A stretch of 64,000 nucleotides of DNA, taken from contig JAHNEJ010001806.1 in NCBI GenBank assembly GCA_022559845.1, forward strand, positions 62,001 through 126,000, in the 5' to 3' direction. Of this stretch, positions 48,548 through 60,449 are shown piece after piece. The notes beneath the pieces were generated by a model. That model worked only from the letters and a program-made list of their open reading frames with translations, did no database searches and was not told the origin of the DNA. This DNA is from Amorphophallus konjac. Taxonomy: Eukaryota > Streptophyta > Magnoliopsida > Alismatales > Araceae. The translations under genes were made by a program, and so were the position numbers. Position 1 is the stretch's first letter, and each line of letters starts with the position of its first letter.

Positions 48548-51500
48548 GACCCCCGAAGTTCTAGAAAGAGGAACGATCTATCTAGTATCGAGCATCGGGT
48601 ATCAAGCATCCAGCATCCAAGAGAGATCAAGGACATTGGAGAAGAAAATTGTTCGTTATTTTGACCCTCGAGGGGTAGGTGATCCCTGGGTCTTATATTT
48701 ATGTCCCTAAGGGGCATGTTTGTAATTATGTCCCTCTGTGGGCTATATTTGTAAGTTTCTACGCCCCCGAGACGGCTAAATTATGTGGTTTTGCCCCTAT
48801 AATGGGTGAATTACAAAAATGTCCTCCCCAAGACTGCGAGAAACATAAGTCCTATTATTTGCAATTTTACCCTGCAATCTTTTGTAATTGGGGCTACGCC
48901 CCTATTTCCCGCGTTAGTGCGGTTCTCTTTGATGTACAGTCGACAACTCGCCGACAACCTTTGTACCCACTTGGGCCCTAAATATATTCAATATACTCTG
49001 CAGATTTCCTTTGCACACCATCAACAAAAAAATATAAGAAAACCCCCGACTTTCGAGAATTACATATATGCCCCTCCTTTGACGAAATCGACGCGTGTGC
49101 GCCTTCCATGAAGCCCCTCGTCGCTCCTTCGGTTTAGGGACACTGTCAGCTCAGTCCCATACTTGAGTACCATCTCAGACCTAAGTTTATGGAGGGTTTG
49201 GTAAAATTATCAAAATACCCCTATGACCTAGAAATGACCCAATAGCCCCTAAAACCCTCCATAAATGGCCTCAGTGCCTTCGGAAGTCAGGGATCCTATC
49301 CTACCCTTTTCCATCCCAGAAATTTCAGAAATGCCCGTGACCTGGTAAAATTACCGAAATACCCCTAGAAACATAAAATTACCAAAATACGCCTAAGGTC
49401 CAGGAAATCTCCCGGCACTTCAAAATGCCTACGGCTTTTGCAGAATAGTATCCATGTCCCGAAACTATGGGGCTTTTGTCTAAGCCTAAGAGGCCTTTGA
49501 GGAAGCCTTAGTTCTATCAGTTGGCCGGTGGTGAACGAGTGGTAACTGCTAGTCGCCCAAGTGAACAGGTCCTCAACATCAGAACCTATAGAAGGGATTT
49601 CAAGGTTTTCTTTCACAAATAAACAAAAGTGTTCGGACATTAGGCCGATGTAAATCAACACTGACTGCGGTCAGTGGGGAGAGGTCCAACACCCGAACCC
49701 GAATCGTCTGATACGATGCACACCCACAGAATAAACCCTCATATAAAAATGTTTCTCTTCAAAGAGAACATCCCCAAACATATTCTTGAATATATTCCGT
49801 GGCCAACAGACTGGCACGCCCGGTGGGACCTTTCTTGCCTTTCTTCTTTCTGTTAAAGAGATCCCCAAACCTTCTTCAAGGTTCTGATTGCCCCTCTTCC
49901 TCTTACAGGACGGGAAGAGGAGGGCACTTTTCTTTGCTCACTTGAGGGCTCTATGTGCATTCGCACGCTACTCCATTCGTGTTACGCACCACCACCATCG
50001 GCAACAGCAAGAGGACGATGGCAGCCATCATATACGGCCCCCAGGTCATCGCCAACCACGCCAAGTTCGGATACTTGGCGACTCCACTTGTCTTCGGCGA
50101 CTTCCCAGCGGTCGTCGGCTCGCCCTTCTTTTTGGGCGTCGTACCTGTGGCTGAAAATAGTTCAACCACACCTACGACATTAACTGTTGCGGGTGTTAGG
50201 CCCTTTACTTCAACAAATGGCCAAGTCCGCTCGGTCAATAGGAAAACCGTCGGGGGTGTCAAGCCCTTGGCTCCAGCAACTGGCCGAGTTTGCTCGGTAA
50301 ACAAGACAACTGTCGGGGGTGTCAGGCCCTCGGCTTCAGCAACTGGCCGGGTCCGCCCTGTCAACAAACCAACCGTCGGGGGTATCAGGCCCTCTGCTCT
50401 AGCCAAGGTTGGCAGTGTCGATTTCGGACTCAGTTTCGGCCGAGTCCGAAACTGAAACAACTCGGTTTCAGTTTCGGTTTCGGTTTCGGTTTCGGTTTTG
50501 GCTGAAACCGGCCGAAACCCAGTGAAAAGATTCAAAAAAACATCGAAATAAGTCCAAAAAATATAAACAAATCAGAAAATTATAAATAATCACATAAAAA
50601 TTAAAAAATTCATTAGACATGCATTTGACTGTAAAAAAATTAGATTAAGTGCAATAAACATGAAGTCGGCATTGAAGTTCAAACATTGAACATGTTAAAC
50701 TAATATTCTTGAGTACATACTAAGCATGAAGTAGGTTCAAACAGTACAATAAACCTAATTAGACACAGTAAATGTTACAGAAATTAAATGATCCTTACCT
50801 AAATGATGATGCACTAATATGGATAATAACTAAAACCTTCTCCCTCATCGTCTGACTTTTGATGTTGATACCCATAAGAAGGTTGCATGTATTGTGTATA
50901 TTCCCTAAAACCAAACAATGAGGTAGCCAAGTCCTGCATCCCTCTTTGGATCCCTCTTGGAGTGTAAGGTTGTTGGCTTGATTCAAATCCAGAATCAGCA
51001 TAAGAATCTTGAGGATGAGAAGAGGAACTGGATAAAACTGGAATTCTGGTTCATGACCCCACCCATAAATGGCTGCTTCCTGTTGGCCTCCTCCATAACC
51101 TGATGGATGCCCATATTGGCTCTGTGAATCATATCCTCGCTCACTATGACTGTATCCTCGGCCTGTGACTGCGTGGAAGGAGGAAGTACCAGCAACAGTG
51201 CCACCGCCAGTAGTAGCACCTGTAGCACCTGCAGCTGCACTGGGATGATCATCATCATCACCATCATCATGAGAACCATAAGAAACCAGTCGCCTTTTAG
51301 CCTTTGAGGATGCTCTTTTCTCTTTTGGTGTGATTTTTTCAGTCACCTTTGACATGAGTCCTTTTCCCCTTGGCATGTGCCTCACATAAATCTACTTCAA
51401 CTACTCAATTGTCGGGTCCTCTCGAGCAGCGGCACTAGTCCTCTCAAACATCCCATGCACTGATGTACTTCTTCTTAAGGATGGAGATGGCTTGACCATT

Positions 51501-51554
51501 CTAGGAGTGACTGGCCTGTTATCTGATTCTGAGTGTCTAGCTGGCTCGGTTTCA

Positions 51555-54414
51555 GACTGCTCCTCAGTGTCATGAACAAACAAAGCTGGGTCCCTTCTCC
51601 AGTGCGCATGAGTCTCTCTGGCCCTCTTTGTTGCTCTTTTGAATTCTGGATCTCTTGGCTCATCTTCATCTAGTATGCGCTCTGCCCATGTTCTATCATC
51701 AACATCAAAAACGGGCTCATCAACCTGCTCTCGTGTCTCCACCCAAGACTGCAAGGGATTGTCATCATCAAATAAAGCGTCCACATCAATTTCTACAGTT
51801 GCATCCTCTGTGATGCATTTATCCCTCAGTTGTTGTCTTAACTTCATATTTTTTATTCTCAATCTCATATTGTAGTGGCAGTAAACCAATTTTTCTAACC
51901 GTTCAGCCTTTAGCCGATTGCGAACCTTTGAGTGTATAAGGTTGAATGTGCTCCAATTTCTTTCACATTGGCTTGCCGATGTTGTTTGACTGAGCACCTT
52001 AATTACAATGAAAGCCAATGCATTACTGTTCATATCTCGGTTGTTCACCATTATCCACCAGTCAGTTGTTCCACCAACCATAAAAAAATAAATGTAAGAT
52101 GTACTAATACATATTGAGGTTAAGAAAGCACAAAAATAAAATATACATGGGCTCACTCTTCCCACAGCGTATTGCAATTGGGAGTCAGAATATATCCCAG
52201 TCCTCATTCTATAATAGTTCATCTACAAAGATAAAGTAATAAATTAACATAATGACTTAAAGTAAATTCTATATCTCTTATTGATAAAATCAATAAAGGC
52301 CAACCTCTACTTCGGCCTGAAGTCTCTTTTCCGGTGTCCTCGATAAACGACCAATGACTTTTAAAGTGCCTTGGAGCACCTCACCATCAACATGTGCATT
52401 GGCATCGTACATAAATCGAGAGTTGAGGAAATAACCTGCATTTGTGTATAATTAACTAAATATTTGATATAAAATAACCTAGGGCGAGTTTGATAAACGG
52501 TTAAAGTCGACTGCTCCTCAGTGTCATGAACAAACAAAGCTGGGTCTCTTCTCCAATGCGCATGAGTCTCTCTAGCCCTCTTTGTTGCTCTTTTGAATTT
52601 TGGATCTCTTGGCTCATCTTCATCTAGTATGCACTCTGCCCATGTTCTATCATCAACATCAAAAACGGGCTCATCAACCTGCTCTCGTGTCTCCACCCAA
52701 GACTGCAAGGGATTGTCATCATCAAATAAAGCGTCCACATCAATTTCTGCAGTTGCATCCTCTGTGATGCATTTATCCCTCAGTTGTTGTCTTAACTTCA
52801 TGTTTTTTATTCTCAATCTCATATTGTAGTGGCAGTAAACCAATTTTTCTAACCGTTCAGCCTTTAGCCGATTGCGAACCTTTGAGTGTATAAGGTTGAA
52901 CGTGCTCCAATTTCTTTCACATTGGCTTGCCGATGTTGTTGACTGAGCACCTTAATTACAATGAAAGCCAATGCATTACTGCCCATATCTCGGTAGTTCA
53001 CCATTATCCACCAGTCAGTTGTTCCACCAACCATAAAAAAATAAATGTAAGATGTACTAATACATATTGAGGTTAAGAAAGCACAAAAATAAAATATACA
53101 TGGGCTCACTCTTCCCACAGCGTATTGCAATTGGGAGTCAGAATATATCCCAGTCCTCATTCTATAATAGTTCATCTACAAAGATAAAGTAATAAATTAA
53201 CATAATGACTTAAAGTAAATTCTATATCTCTTATTGATAAAATCAATAAAGGCCAACCTCTACTTCGGCCTGAAGTCTCTTTTCCGGTGTCCTCGATAAA
53301 CGACCAATGACTTTTAAAGTGCCTTGGAGCACCTCACCATCAACATGTGCATTGGCATCGTACATAAATCGAGAGTTGAGGAAATAACCTGCATTTGTGT
53401 ATAATTAACTAAATATTTGATATAAAATAACCTAGGGCGAGTTTGATAAACGGTTAAAGTCGACTGCTCCTCAGTGTCATGAACAAACAAAGCTGGGTCT
53501 CTTCTCCAATGCGCATGAGTCTCTCTAGCCCTCTTTGTTGCTCTTTTGAATTTTGGATCTCTTGGCTCATCTTCATCTAGTATGCACTCTGCCCATGTTC
53601 TATCATCAACATCAAAAACGGGCTCATCAACCTGCTCTCGTGTCTCCACCCAAGACTGCAAGGGATTGTCATCATCAAATAAAGCATCCACATCAATTTC
53701 TGCAGTTGCATCCTCTGTGATGCATTTATCCCTCAGTTGTTGTCTTAACTTCATGTTTTTTATTCTCAATCTCATATTGTAGTGGCAGTAAACCAATTTT
53801 TCTAACCGTTCAGCCTTTAGCCGATTGCGAACCTTTGAGTGTATAAGGTTGAACGTGCTCCAATTTCTTTCACATTGGCTTGCCGATGTTGTTGACTGAG
53901 CACCTTAATTACAATGAAAGCCAATGCATTACTGCCCATATCTCGGTTGTTCACCATTATCCACCAGTCAGTTGTTCCACCAACCATAAAAAAATAAATG
54001 TAAGATGTACTAATACATATTGAGGTTAAGAAAGCACAAAAATAAAATATACATGGGCTCACTCTTCCCACAGCGTATTGCAATTGGGAGTCAGAATATG
54101 TCCCAGTCTTCATTCTATAATAGTTCATCTACAAAGATAAAGTAATAAATTAACATAATGACTTAAAGTAAATTCTATATCTCTTATTGATAAAATCAAT
54201 AAAGGTCAACCTCTACTTCGGCCTGAAGTCTCTTTTCTGGTGTCCTCGATAAACGACCAATGACTTTTAAAGTGCCTTGGAGCCCCTCACCATCAACATG
54301 TGCATTGGCATCGTACATAAATCGAGAGTTAAGAAAATAACCTGCATTTGTGTATAATTAACTAAATGTTTGACATAAAATAACCTAGGGCGAGTTTGAT
54401 AAACGGTTAAAGTC
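51555..54414. repeat. Tandem triplication, 954 + 953 + 953 bp
   Basis: Units are 51555-52508, 52509-53461 and 53462-54414. Each begins GACTGCTCCTCAGTGTC and ends 'cggttaaagtc'. Units 2 and 3 share a one-base deletion ('gatgttgttgac' versus 'gatgttgtttgac') and several substitutions absent from unit 1 (for example 'gggtctcttctccaatg'), so they arose from one another after the first duplication. Each unit holds the transposase dimerisation exon and intron. Confidence 0.95.
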
Positions 54415-54725
54415 GACAGGGATGAGATATCCCTGGGCGAGTGACTTGCTCAAATTAAGAGACGGAATGACTCACTCGAGGTCGACCTATAGGCATTACC
54501 CCTCTGGAGGTCGACCTGCCCCTGGCATACCTTGTCCAGGTCGACCTGCCCAGGTCCCAGGTCCCAGGTCGACCTGGCCAGGTTCCCAGGGCTGCTGGGA
54601 CCTATCCCCTCATTCCCCTGGGACCTGGGTAGCCAAATCTAATGTGTTTATCCTAACCGTGTTACTCTAATCTATCCCTGTGCTTATCCTAACCGTGTTA
54701 CTCTAACCTGTAGTCAAACTCGCCC
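54388..54725. mobile_element. MITE inside hAT-2 (Harbinger-like)
   Basis: Ends GGGCGAGTTTGATAAACGGT and, on the other strand, GGGCGAGTTTGACTACAGGT (first 12 bases identical). It is flanked by CTA on both sides (54385-54387 and 54726-54728), a 3-bp duplication. The interior (54470-54600) has repeated palindromes AGGTCGACCT and CCCAGGTC. Non-coding, 338 bp. The first 27 bases of its left end also close triplication units 1 and 2. Confidence 0.82.
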
Positions 54726-56495
54726 CTAAAGAACAATGTATCAATACAATTAATCACTCACCAACTGCATGCAAGTCGTGGTGTAATGTGTTGTCCCATC
54801 TCTAGTCAATAATTTTCCACCATTTTGCATATTCTCTGGGAAGGGAATCCTACAACTCTAATTGGCACGGTCCATGACCTCGTACAGATATCACATATCA
54901 TTCTTCTCATCGCCATCCACCATTCTTAGGACCTTCACGAAGGGTGTGACTACTTTTATGTACCGTGAGACCCTGCCCCAGAATTTTTTGTCTTCCACGA
55001 TGTGGCAGACATCCAAATATTCTATCTGAGCATCAACATTAGACTTGTCGATGTATTCCCGCAGGGCATTGTGGTACATGAAAGCTTTCAGCTCATTCTT
55101 ATACCCGTGCAAAGAAATGAAACTTGAATCAAATATGGATCATATCTATAAGAATAAAGTATCCAAAATTGAGCTCAATCTTATACCTGTACAAAGACTC
55201 CAAAGAAATGAAATTCGAAGCAAATCTGGTTGGCTCTGCACGGATGATATCTTGCCCCCCACTCGCATGCTCCCTGAACATATTCAATATCCTAGGATGG
55301 CTAGAATATACTGTGTGATTTTTTGTGCCTTGTCAATTGTCTTCTTCACATGATTTTCCTTCCCTATGTCTTCAAGTATCAGATCCAGACAATGTGGTGC
55401 ACATGGGAACCAATATAAATGTTTGCACTACTGCATCAATTTCTTCCCTGCAGCCTTATAACTAGCTTCATTATCAGTCACTACTTGCACAACATTGTCC
55501 TCTCCAATTTGGTCTACCATCTTATCCATTAAACTAAACAAATAATTGACATTATTTCATAATTTGATGCATCTACAGATTTAATAAATATTGTACCTTC
55601 GATGCAATATACCAAAAAGTTAATCATGGACTTCTTCGTGATACCAGTCCATCCATCACACATGATGATGCATCCTCTCTCCATCCATATATGCTTGAAG
55701 CTTTCAACTCAGTCATGGAGCTCCTCAACCTCTCCCTCAAGGTCACGCCCGTATATGTCTCGACGTGATGGGGCCTTCAAGCCAGGGCTAGCATCTGCTA
55801 TAGCATCTAGTATAGGTTGGAATATTCGCTTTTAGCTGCATGTGCAGGGACACCTGCACGGAAAAATCATTTGCAAATATTTTTAAATACATGCCCTGCA
55901 ACTTCTGCAGATTTTGTTACCCCTCTCAATGCTTGCTTGATTTTAGGTTGTATAGCATGGAGCCTTCTGTGCAGATAGTTGTCCAAGGGGCCTACTCTCT
56001 GCGGGGCAGCACCAGTGTCAGGACGTCGTGCAGCTGTACTGGAGTAGGTCCCTGAACCTATGGGTGCCTTTCCTTTCCTTCGAGCGATTTGTTCACGCTC
56101 CATTGCTTCAGTTAGCTCTGGATCTGAATCCTCAGTGCCTTCCTCATCATCATCCCTCCTTCCCCTTCTGCCCGAAATCTCCTCAGCAATTTCAGCATCA
56201 TCTTCAGCCATTTGTTGCATCCTCTCCTTTTTGCCCTCTCGGACCTCTCGGGGACATCTGTAACATTGTCTCACCTCTCCTCTTACCCCTGCCAAATGTT
56301 GCTTTCCTCTAATAATTCCACCATACATCTCCTTACCATAATAATTGCATTTCACTTTTCTTCTCCTAACATCAACTAAGGAGAGGTGGGCCGACCCCGA
56401 ATCCTCCTACCCTTGCTGCTCCTGACTTTGTTCACGTCTAGACATGATGCTGCATTAAGACAGTCAAAGACAAATAGTTGTAAGTACACCATTAA

Positions 56496-57110
56496 AATTA
56501 GGGCTTAATTATCAATTAAACCCTAATCACCCTTCATAAAATTTAATTGGTAGTATGCTCCCACCCTTCTTCAATGAAGCTTAATTGAGCTTCAATTGAA
56601 CCTAAGTAACCCGAATTAGAGAAAAGTCTTAATTTTAAGGAACTAATTAGGGTTTAATTATCAACTAACCCTTAATCACCTTTCATAAAAATTAATTACC
56701 AACATGCTTCCACCCCAAATTCTTCAATGAAGCTTAATTGAGCTTCAATTGAACCTAAGTAAACGGAATTAAAGAAAAGTCCCAATTTTAAAGAACTAAT
56801 TAAGACTTAATTATCAATTAACCCTTAACCACCCTTCATAAAAATTAATTACCAACATACTCCCACCCCAAATTCTTCAATGAAGCTTAATTGAGCTTCA
56901 ATTGAGACTAAGTAAACCGAATTAGACTAAAGTCCCAATTTTAAAAAACTAATTAGGGCTTAATTATCAATTAACCCTTAATCACCCTTCATAAAAATTA
57001 ATTACCAGCATGCTCCCACCTCAAATTCTTCAATGAAGTTTAATTGAGCTTCAATTGAGCCTAAGTAAACCGAATTAGACAAAAGCCCCCATTTTAAGGA
57101 ACTAATTAGG
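56496..57110. repeat. Tandem repeat of about 153 bp, four units
   Basis: Units start 'aattagggcttaattatcaa' near 56496, 56645, 56798 and 56951, with a fifth partial start near 57103. Each contains 'cttcaatgaagcttaattga', itself a short palindrome. It lies upstream of the transposase start in hAT-2. Confidence 0.9.
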
Positions 57111-60100
57111 GTTTAATTTGAAGTCTTAACATATTTCATAGTTTAAAATTAACCTACAACTGAAAAACTAACCTACAACAAAAAAAACTTTCAACCCAAC
57201 CAAAAAAACACAAAACAAAACAACCAAATCCCAAATTTACCTCAAGAAAACAACCTCTACACAGCTGCAGCAGCACCTGCAGCACAGCAGCAGCAGCAGT
57301 GCAGCACAACAGTAGTGCAGCATGCCCCTTTCTCCCTCAGATCTGAGGGAGAACACGAAACCGAAACTGTCCGATTTCGGACCGAAACATGTAAATTTCG
57401 GGTGAAACCGATACCGGTTTCGCCCGAAACCATTAAAACTATTTTTTTTAAGTTTCGGACCTGCTACAGTGAGCAGGTCCGGTATCGTTTCGGTTACGGC
57501 CGAAACGTATCGATTTCGGCCGATACTGCCAACCATGGTTCCAGCAGCTGGCCGGGTACGCCCGGCCAACTCTTCATTGACCAAGGGTGTCAGGCCCTTC
57601 GTCTCAGCGACCGGCCGAGTCTGCTCGGCTACCATCACAACGGCCGAAGGTGTTAGGCCTTCCGCCTAAGTAAATGGCCGAGTTTTCTCGGTCAATCAAG
57701 TTACTATCGACGTCGCTCCTGCTCAACGGGGGCAACGCCGTCGTCGCAACGGCATCAACTTTACTGCGACCACCCTCAGAGGAGCTGCACCCATGCAACG
57801 GGGGCAACGTCGCCACCACAATGACGCCACGCCTATGGCAAGCGTCACCAGCGCCGCTCCTGCTCAACGGGGCAGCATCATAGCCGAAGGGCACAAAGCC
57901 TGCAGCGGCAGCATCCCGCTCCGGCAAGACCGTAATTGTCGGGGATCTTCGCATTCGGTTCGACGGAGGCGAGCCGATCATGCCTCGGGACAGGTACGTC
58001 CCAACTATCTCCACCTTCAATCACTTCGAGCTTCTTCGACAAGCCCGGGAGGACGGAGCGAAATTGAAGAAGCCCGCCGTACCGGCAGTAAACCAGGGTC
58101 CAATGCAACGACCCAAACCAGTAGCTCCCCGATCAAAGTCAGGGGGCAACCCAATTGAGGAGCGCCAACTCCGCCTGAAGAAGATATGGGTCAGCAAGGA
58201 GGAGGCCCGAGTCATCAAGCGAGTAAGGGCGGAAGGGCCCTTCCGCATGTCGGATCTGCAACAAATGCGGAGTCCGGCAAGCATCGAGACCTCGACATCC
58301 CCGAGGTCCGCAACTCGACCCCTATGTGGGCACAAGCGCCTAGGAGCTGGCAAGAAAGTGCGGTCGACCTCTCCGTGGGCTAGTTCAACGCACACGGACG
58401 AGTATTGCTCGGCCCAGGCCTCTACGTCCCGAGTGTCGGTTGACGGCATCTAAGCCTAGTAGACAACCGCCCAAGAAGAAGCAGGTGGTTCAGGTGACCA
58501 ATGACACTGTCAAAGTGTTCACCTGTTACACAACATCCGCCGATAAGCAGTCGGAGGACACCTCGGGAGAAATGAATCAGCCTCTCCAGACTTTGAGGTC
58601 AAGGCCTGTCTCCCAGGTCCTTGTACAGATGCAGCAGACGTCGGCCGCCGGAATATCTCATCCTGAGCCGGCGCGGCAAGAAGAACACCAAGAAGAAGTC
58701 CATAGTGTCGATGGGGACAGCAACCCAGGGAACGAGGAAGATCTTGGAAGAGAGGCACAGACCCTCACGTTGGAAGAACTCCGACGTGAAAATCAACAGC
58801 TTAAGAACCTCTTGCAAGCATTACTACGCGAAAAGGAGGTTCATGCTCAAACGCAAGCGGCGCCCACTGGGATGGAACAACAGCCTCCTCCCATTCCAGT
58901 CACGGCCAACGCCTCTGTTACGGCTGCGAAGCTACCAATGGCGGTGGAATCTGAAGTGTCGCAACATGAGGCCAATGTGCGGTCCTCTGCCACTCTTGCC
59001 GCAGAAAGCCTCATGACACAAAGGCAGATAATCGAGCGAATTGTGGAAGCAAATTTGCTCAACATGGTGAGGGTGTGGCTACCGTTGATTTATACAGCGT
59101 GCCCTATCCCCTTCACCAACAGTTCAAGAAACTTCTGCCTGATTGCCAAAAAGCCCCGAAACTCCAGAAGTTCAATGGACAGGGCTCGCCACATGAACAC
59201 CTAGCCTATTACATGACGGCCATGGGTGAACTGGCGTTGGAAGAATCATATCTGCTGCGGCACTTCGCCACGTCCCTGACAGGCACCGTCTTCCAGATGT
59301 ATTCCAGGCTGAAGCCCAATTCTGTGGCTGATTGGGCTGATATGCAGAAGAAGTTTGTCGACCGTTTCCAGACGACTGAATGCAAAGTTTCTCTGGCGGA
59401 ACTCTATGCCCTCACACAGAGAAAAGGTGAGACCGCTTTGGATTTCATCAAGCGGTGGAGGGACATCAGCATGCGTTGTGATAATCCTCCAACAGCCAAA
59501 AACGCAATCACTATATGCCGTAGGGGTCTAGCGGCAGAAGTTAATGAAAAGCTTTTGGGCTAAAACATCATAAGCTTCGACCAGCTGAATACGGTGGTGA
59601 TGCAAATTGAGATGTTCTTCGCTGATCACCCTACGCATGTTTCTGCCATAGGCAAATCCTCCAAAGATCGCCTGACCAGTGGCAAGGAGGTAAATGTTGT
59701 GGACTTCTCCCTGACGAATGGAGACAAGGGGGAAGGAAAATCAAAGGGCAATGGCAAAAAGCCCGATGCCAAGGCGAATGCGTCTCTGTTAGCGGAGCGT
59801 AAGAAGGCGCCCAATTCCTTCAGAAAGGAGCATACCAAGATGCTCTTTGATCTGTGCGTGAAAGAAAAGCTCATCACCCTATCTGATCCACGGAAGCCCT
59901 CAGAAGTGGATAAAACAGATGACCCTACTTATTGTGTGTATCACCGAAGGTTGGGTCACACTGTCGGGGACTGTTATGTTTTCAAGAACATAGCAGAAGA
60001 GCTTATTCAAAAGGGCTTGATAAATATGTTGGGACATGCAGTCGATCCACCACAGCCCCATGTCTGGAGTCGACCGAACCGGTCGGCCAATGTGGTCTAC

Positions 60101-60388
60101 ATGGTGGCAACGGCTTGGAGCTCCAATGCCTCCGAGGCTAAGCCATCAAATCAACAACCCAATGCTGGTCGTAGAGCCGCTCCTTCCTCACTCCTTGAAT
60201 GCCTGGCGCTGCGGAGGACTATCCGGAAGTTCCAAGGGGAGATCCGACAATTGCAACTAGAACAAAGGCGTCTGCTACAATTCTTGAAAAGTATTGATGA
60301 GCAGTTGGCCACCTTCCCCTTTGGACCATTTGCCAGGGGGCTAGCTCCAACACATATACGGGAGGCAGGTGTATCACCTACTGCCCGA

Positions 60389-60449
60389 ACTCCGCTAAGG
60401 GGTTGGCTCTCTGAGAAATCCTTTGATTCAACTAAGGACTCCGCTAAGG
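60389..60449. other. Head-to-head rearrangement junction with filler repeat
   Basis: Plus-strand Tat-2 gag homology stops after 'gattcaactaagg'. The 12 bases ACTCCGCTAAGG then appear (60438-60449), an exact copy of 60389-60400 in the adjacent gag. Directly after it minus-strand Tat DNA begins. Copied filler at a deletion joint is a mark of end joining in plants. Confidence 0.65.

Larger units (their letters stand above)
46647..49808 (+). repeat. 5' LTR of Tat-2
   Basis: The right end is firm: ...CCAACA followed by the primer-binding motif. The part from about 48530 onwards follows the Tat-1 LTR closely (TATAAATA at 48540-48547, 'tatgtccct' phrases, the 'gtgttcggacattaggccgatg' block, the end). 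A GC-rich U3 array at 48180-48440 uses 'cggggtca..cgaccccg' units. The left end is uncertain; if it is at 46647 the LTR is 3.16 kb. Confidence 0.7.
50795..56445 (-). pseudogene. hAT-2 transposase, broken and partly triplicated
   Basis: From the N-terminus: start MSRREQSQEQQG (56445) then an in-frame TAG. A BED finger (56360-56260) has CNYYGKEMYGGIIRGKQHLA, where the second zinc Cys is Tyr. An acidic/basic linker follows to 55867. A DUF659-like part has GCIIMCDGWTGITKKSMINF (about 55680). A catalytic-region part has VVTDNEASYKAAGKKLMQ (about 55480) and PCAPHCLDLILEDIG (about 55410). The 54891-55112 exon has FWGRVSRYIKVVTPFVKVLR. The dimerisation exon (WWIMVNNRDMNSNALAFIVI, SASQCERNWSTFNLIHSKVR) occurs three times in tandem; only the copy at 52060-51850 keeps the frame. 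The C-terminal tail is Gly/Ser/Gln-rich (51385-50795) after two in-frame TAGs. Not functional. Confidence 0.85.
50404..57537 (-). mobile_element. Second hAT transposon (hAT-2)
   Basis: Terminal inverted repeats are CAAGGTTGGCAGTGTCG on the left and CATGGTTGGCAGTATCG (reverse complement) on the right, 15 of 17 matching, flanked by GCTCTAGC and GTTCCAGC (6 of 8). The imperfect duplication may reflect drift, or exchange within the 63-bp gag repeat it landed in. Subterminal GGTTTCGG/CCGAAACC words are dense at both ends (50415-50520 and 57350-57525). It carries a broken transposase on the minus strand. Length 7134 bp, enlarged by a triplication and a MITE. Confidence 0.82.
50018..60437 (+). pseudogene. 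Tat-2 gag, split by hAT-2 and broken
   Basis: Starts MAAIIYGP at 50018 and runs through units of the 21-residue repeat until 50403, where hAT-2 interrupts it. It resumes at 57538 with further repeat units. Homologous gag core words are at about 59200-59560 (FATSLTGTVFQMYSRLKPNS, DFIKRWRDISMRCDNPP) and one CHHC module (YCVYHRRLGHTVGDCY) is at about 59932. Lesions include TAA in 'tccgcctaagtaaat' (about 57668), TAA in 'gcatctaagcc' (about 58450), a frame change near 59060 and TAA at 59561-59563 (Tat-1 has Ser there). The homology stops at about 60437, in the middle of a stretch that in Tat-1 continues to two more CHHC modules. Confidence 0.82.
46647..60449 (+). mobile_element. Plus-strand Tat element (Tat-2), truncated
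   Basis: 5' LTR, primer-binding region (GACTGGCACGCCCGGTGGG, 49809-49827) and gag are present; pol and 3' LTR are missing. The gag is interrupted by hAT-2 (50404-57537) and ends at a head-to-head junction with minus-strand Tat gag near 60450. It sits within the antisense ORF region of Tat-3. The start at 46647 (TGTTGGGATAATATCTG) is inferred from the TGTTG start shared by this family's LTRs and cannot be checked by a target duplication. Confidence 0.75.

Noticed and set aside
54891..55112. Possible independent small gene
   Set aside because: The residues (FWGRVSRYIKVVTPFVKVLR) are a standard middle part of the hAT transposase in line with the other hAT-2 exons.
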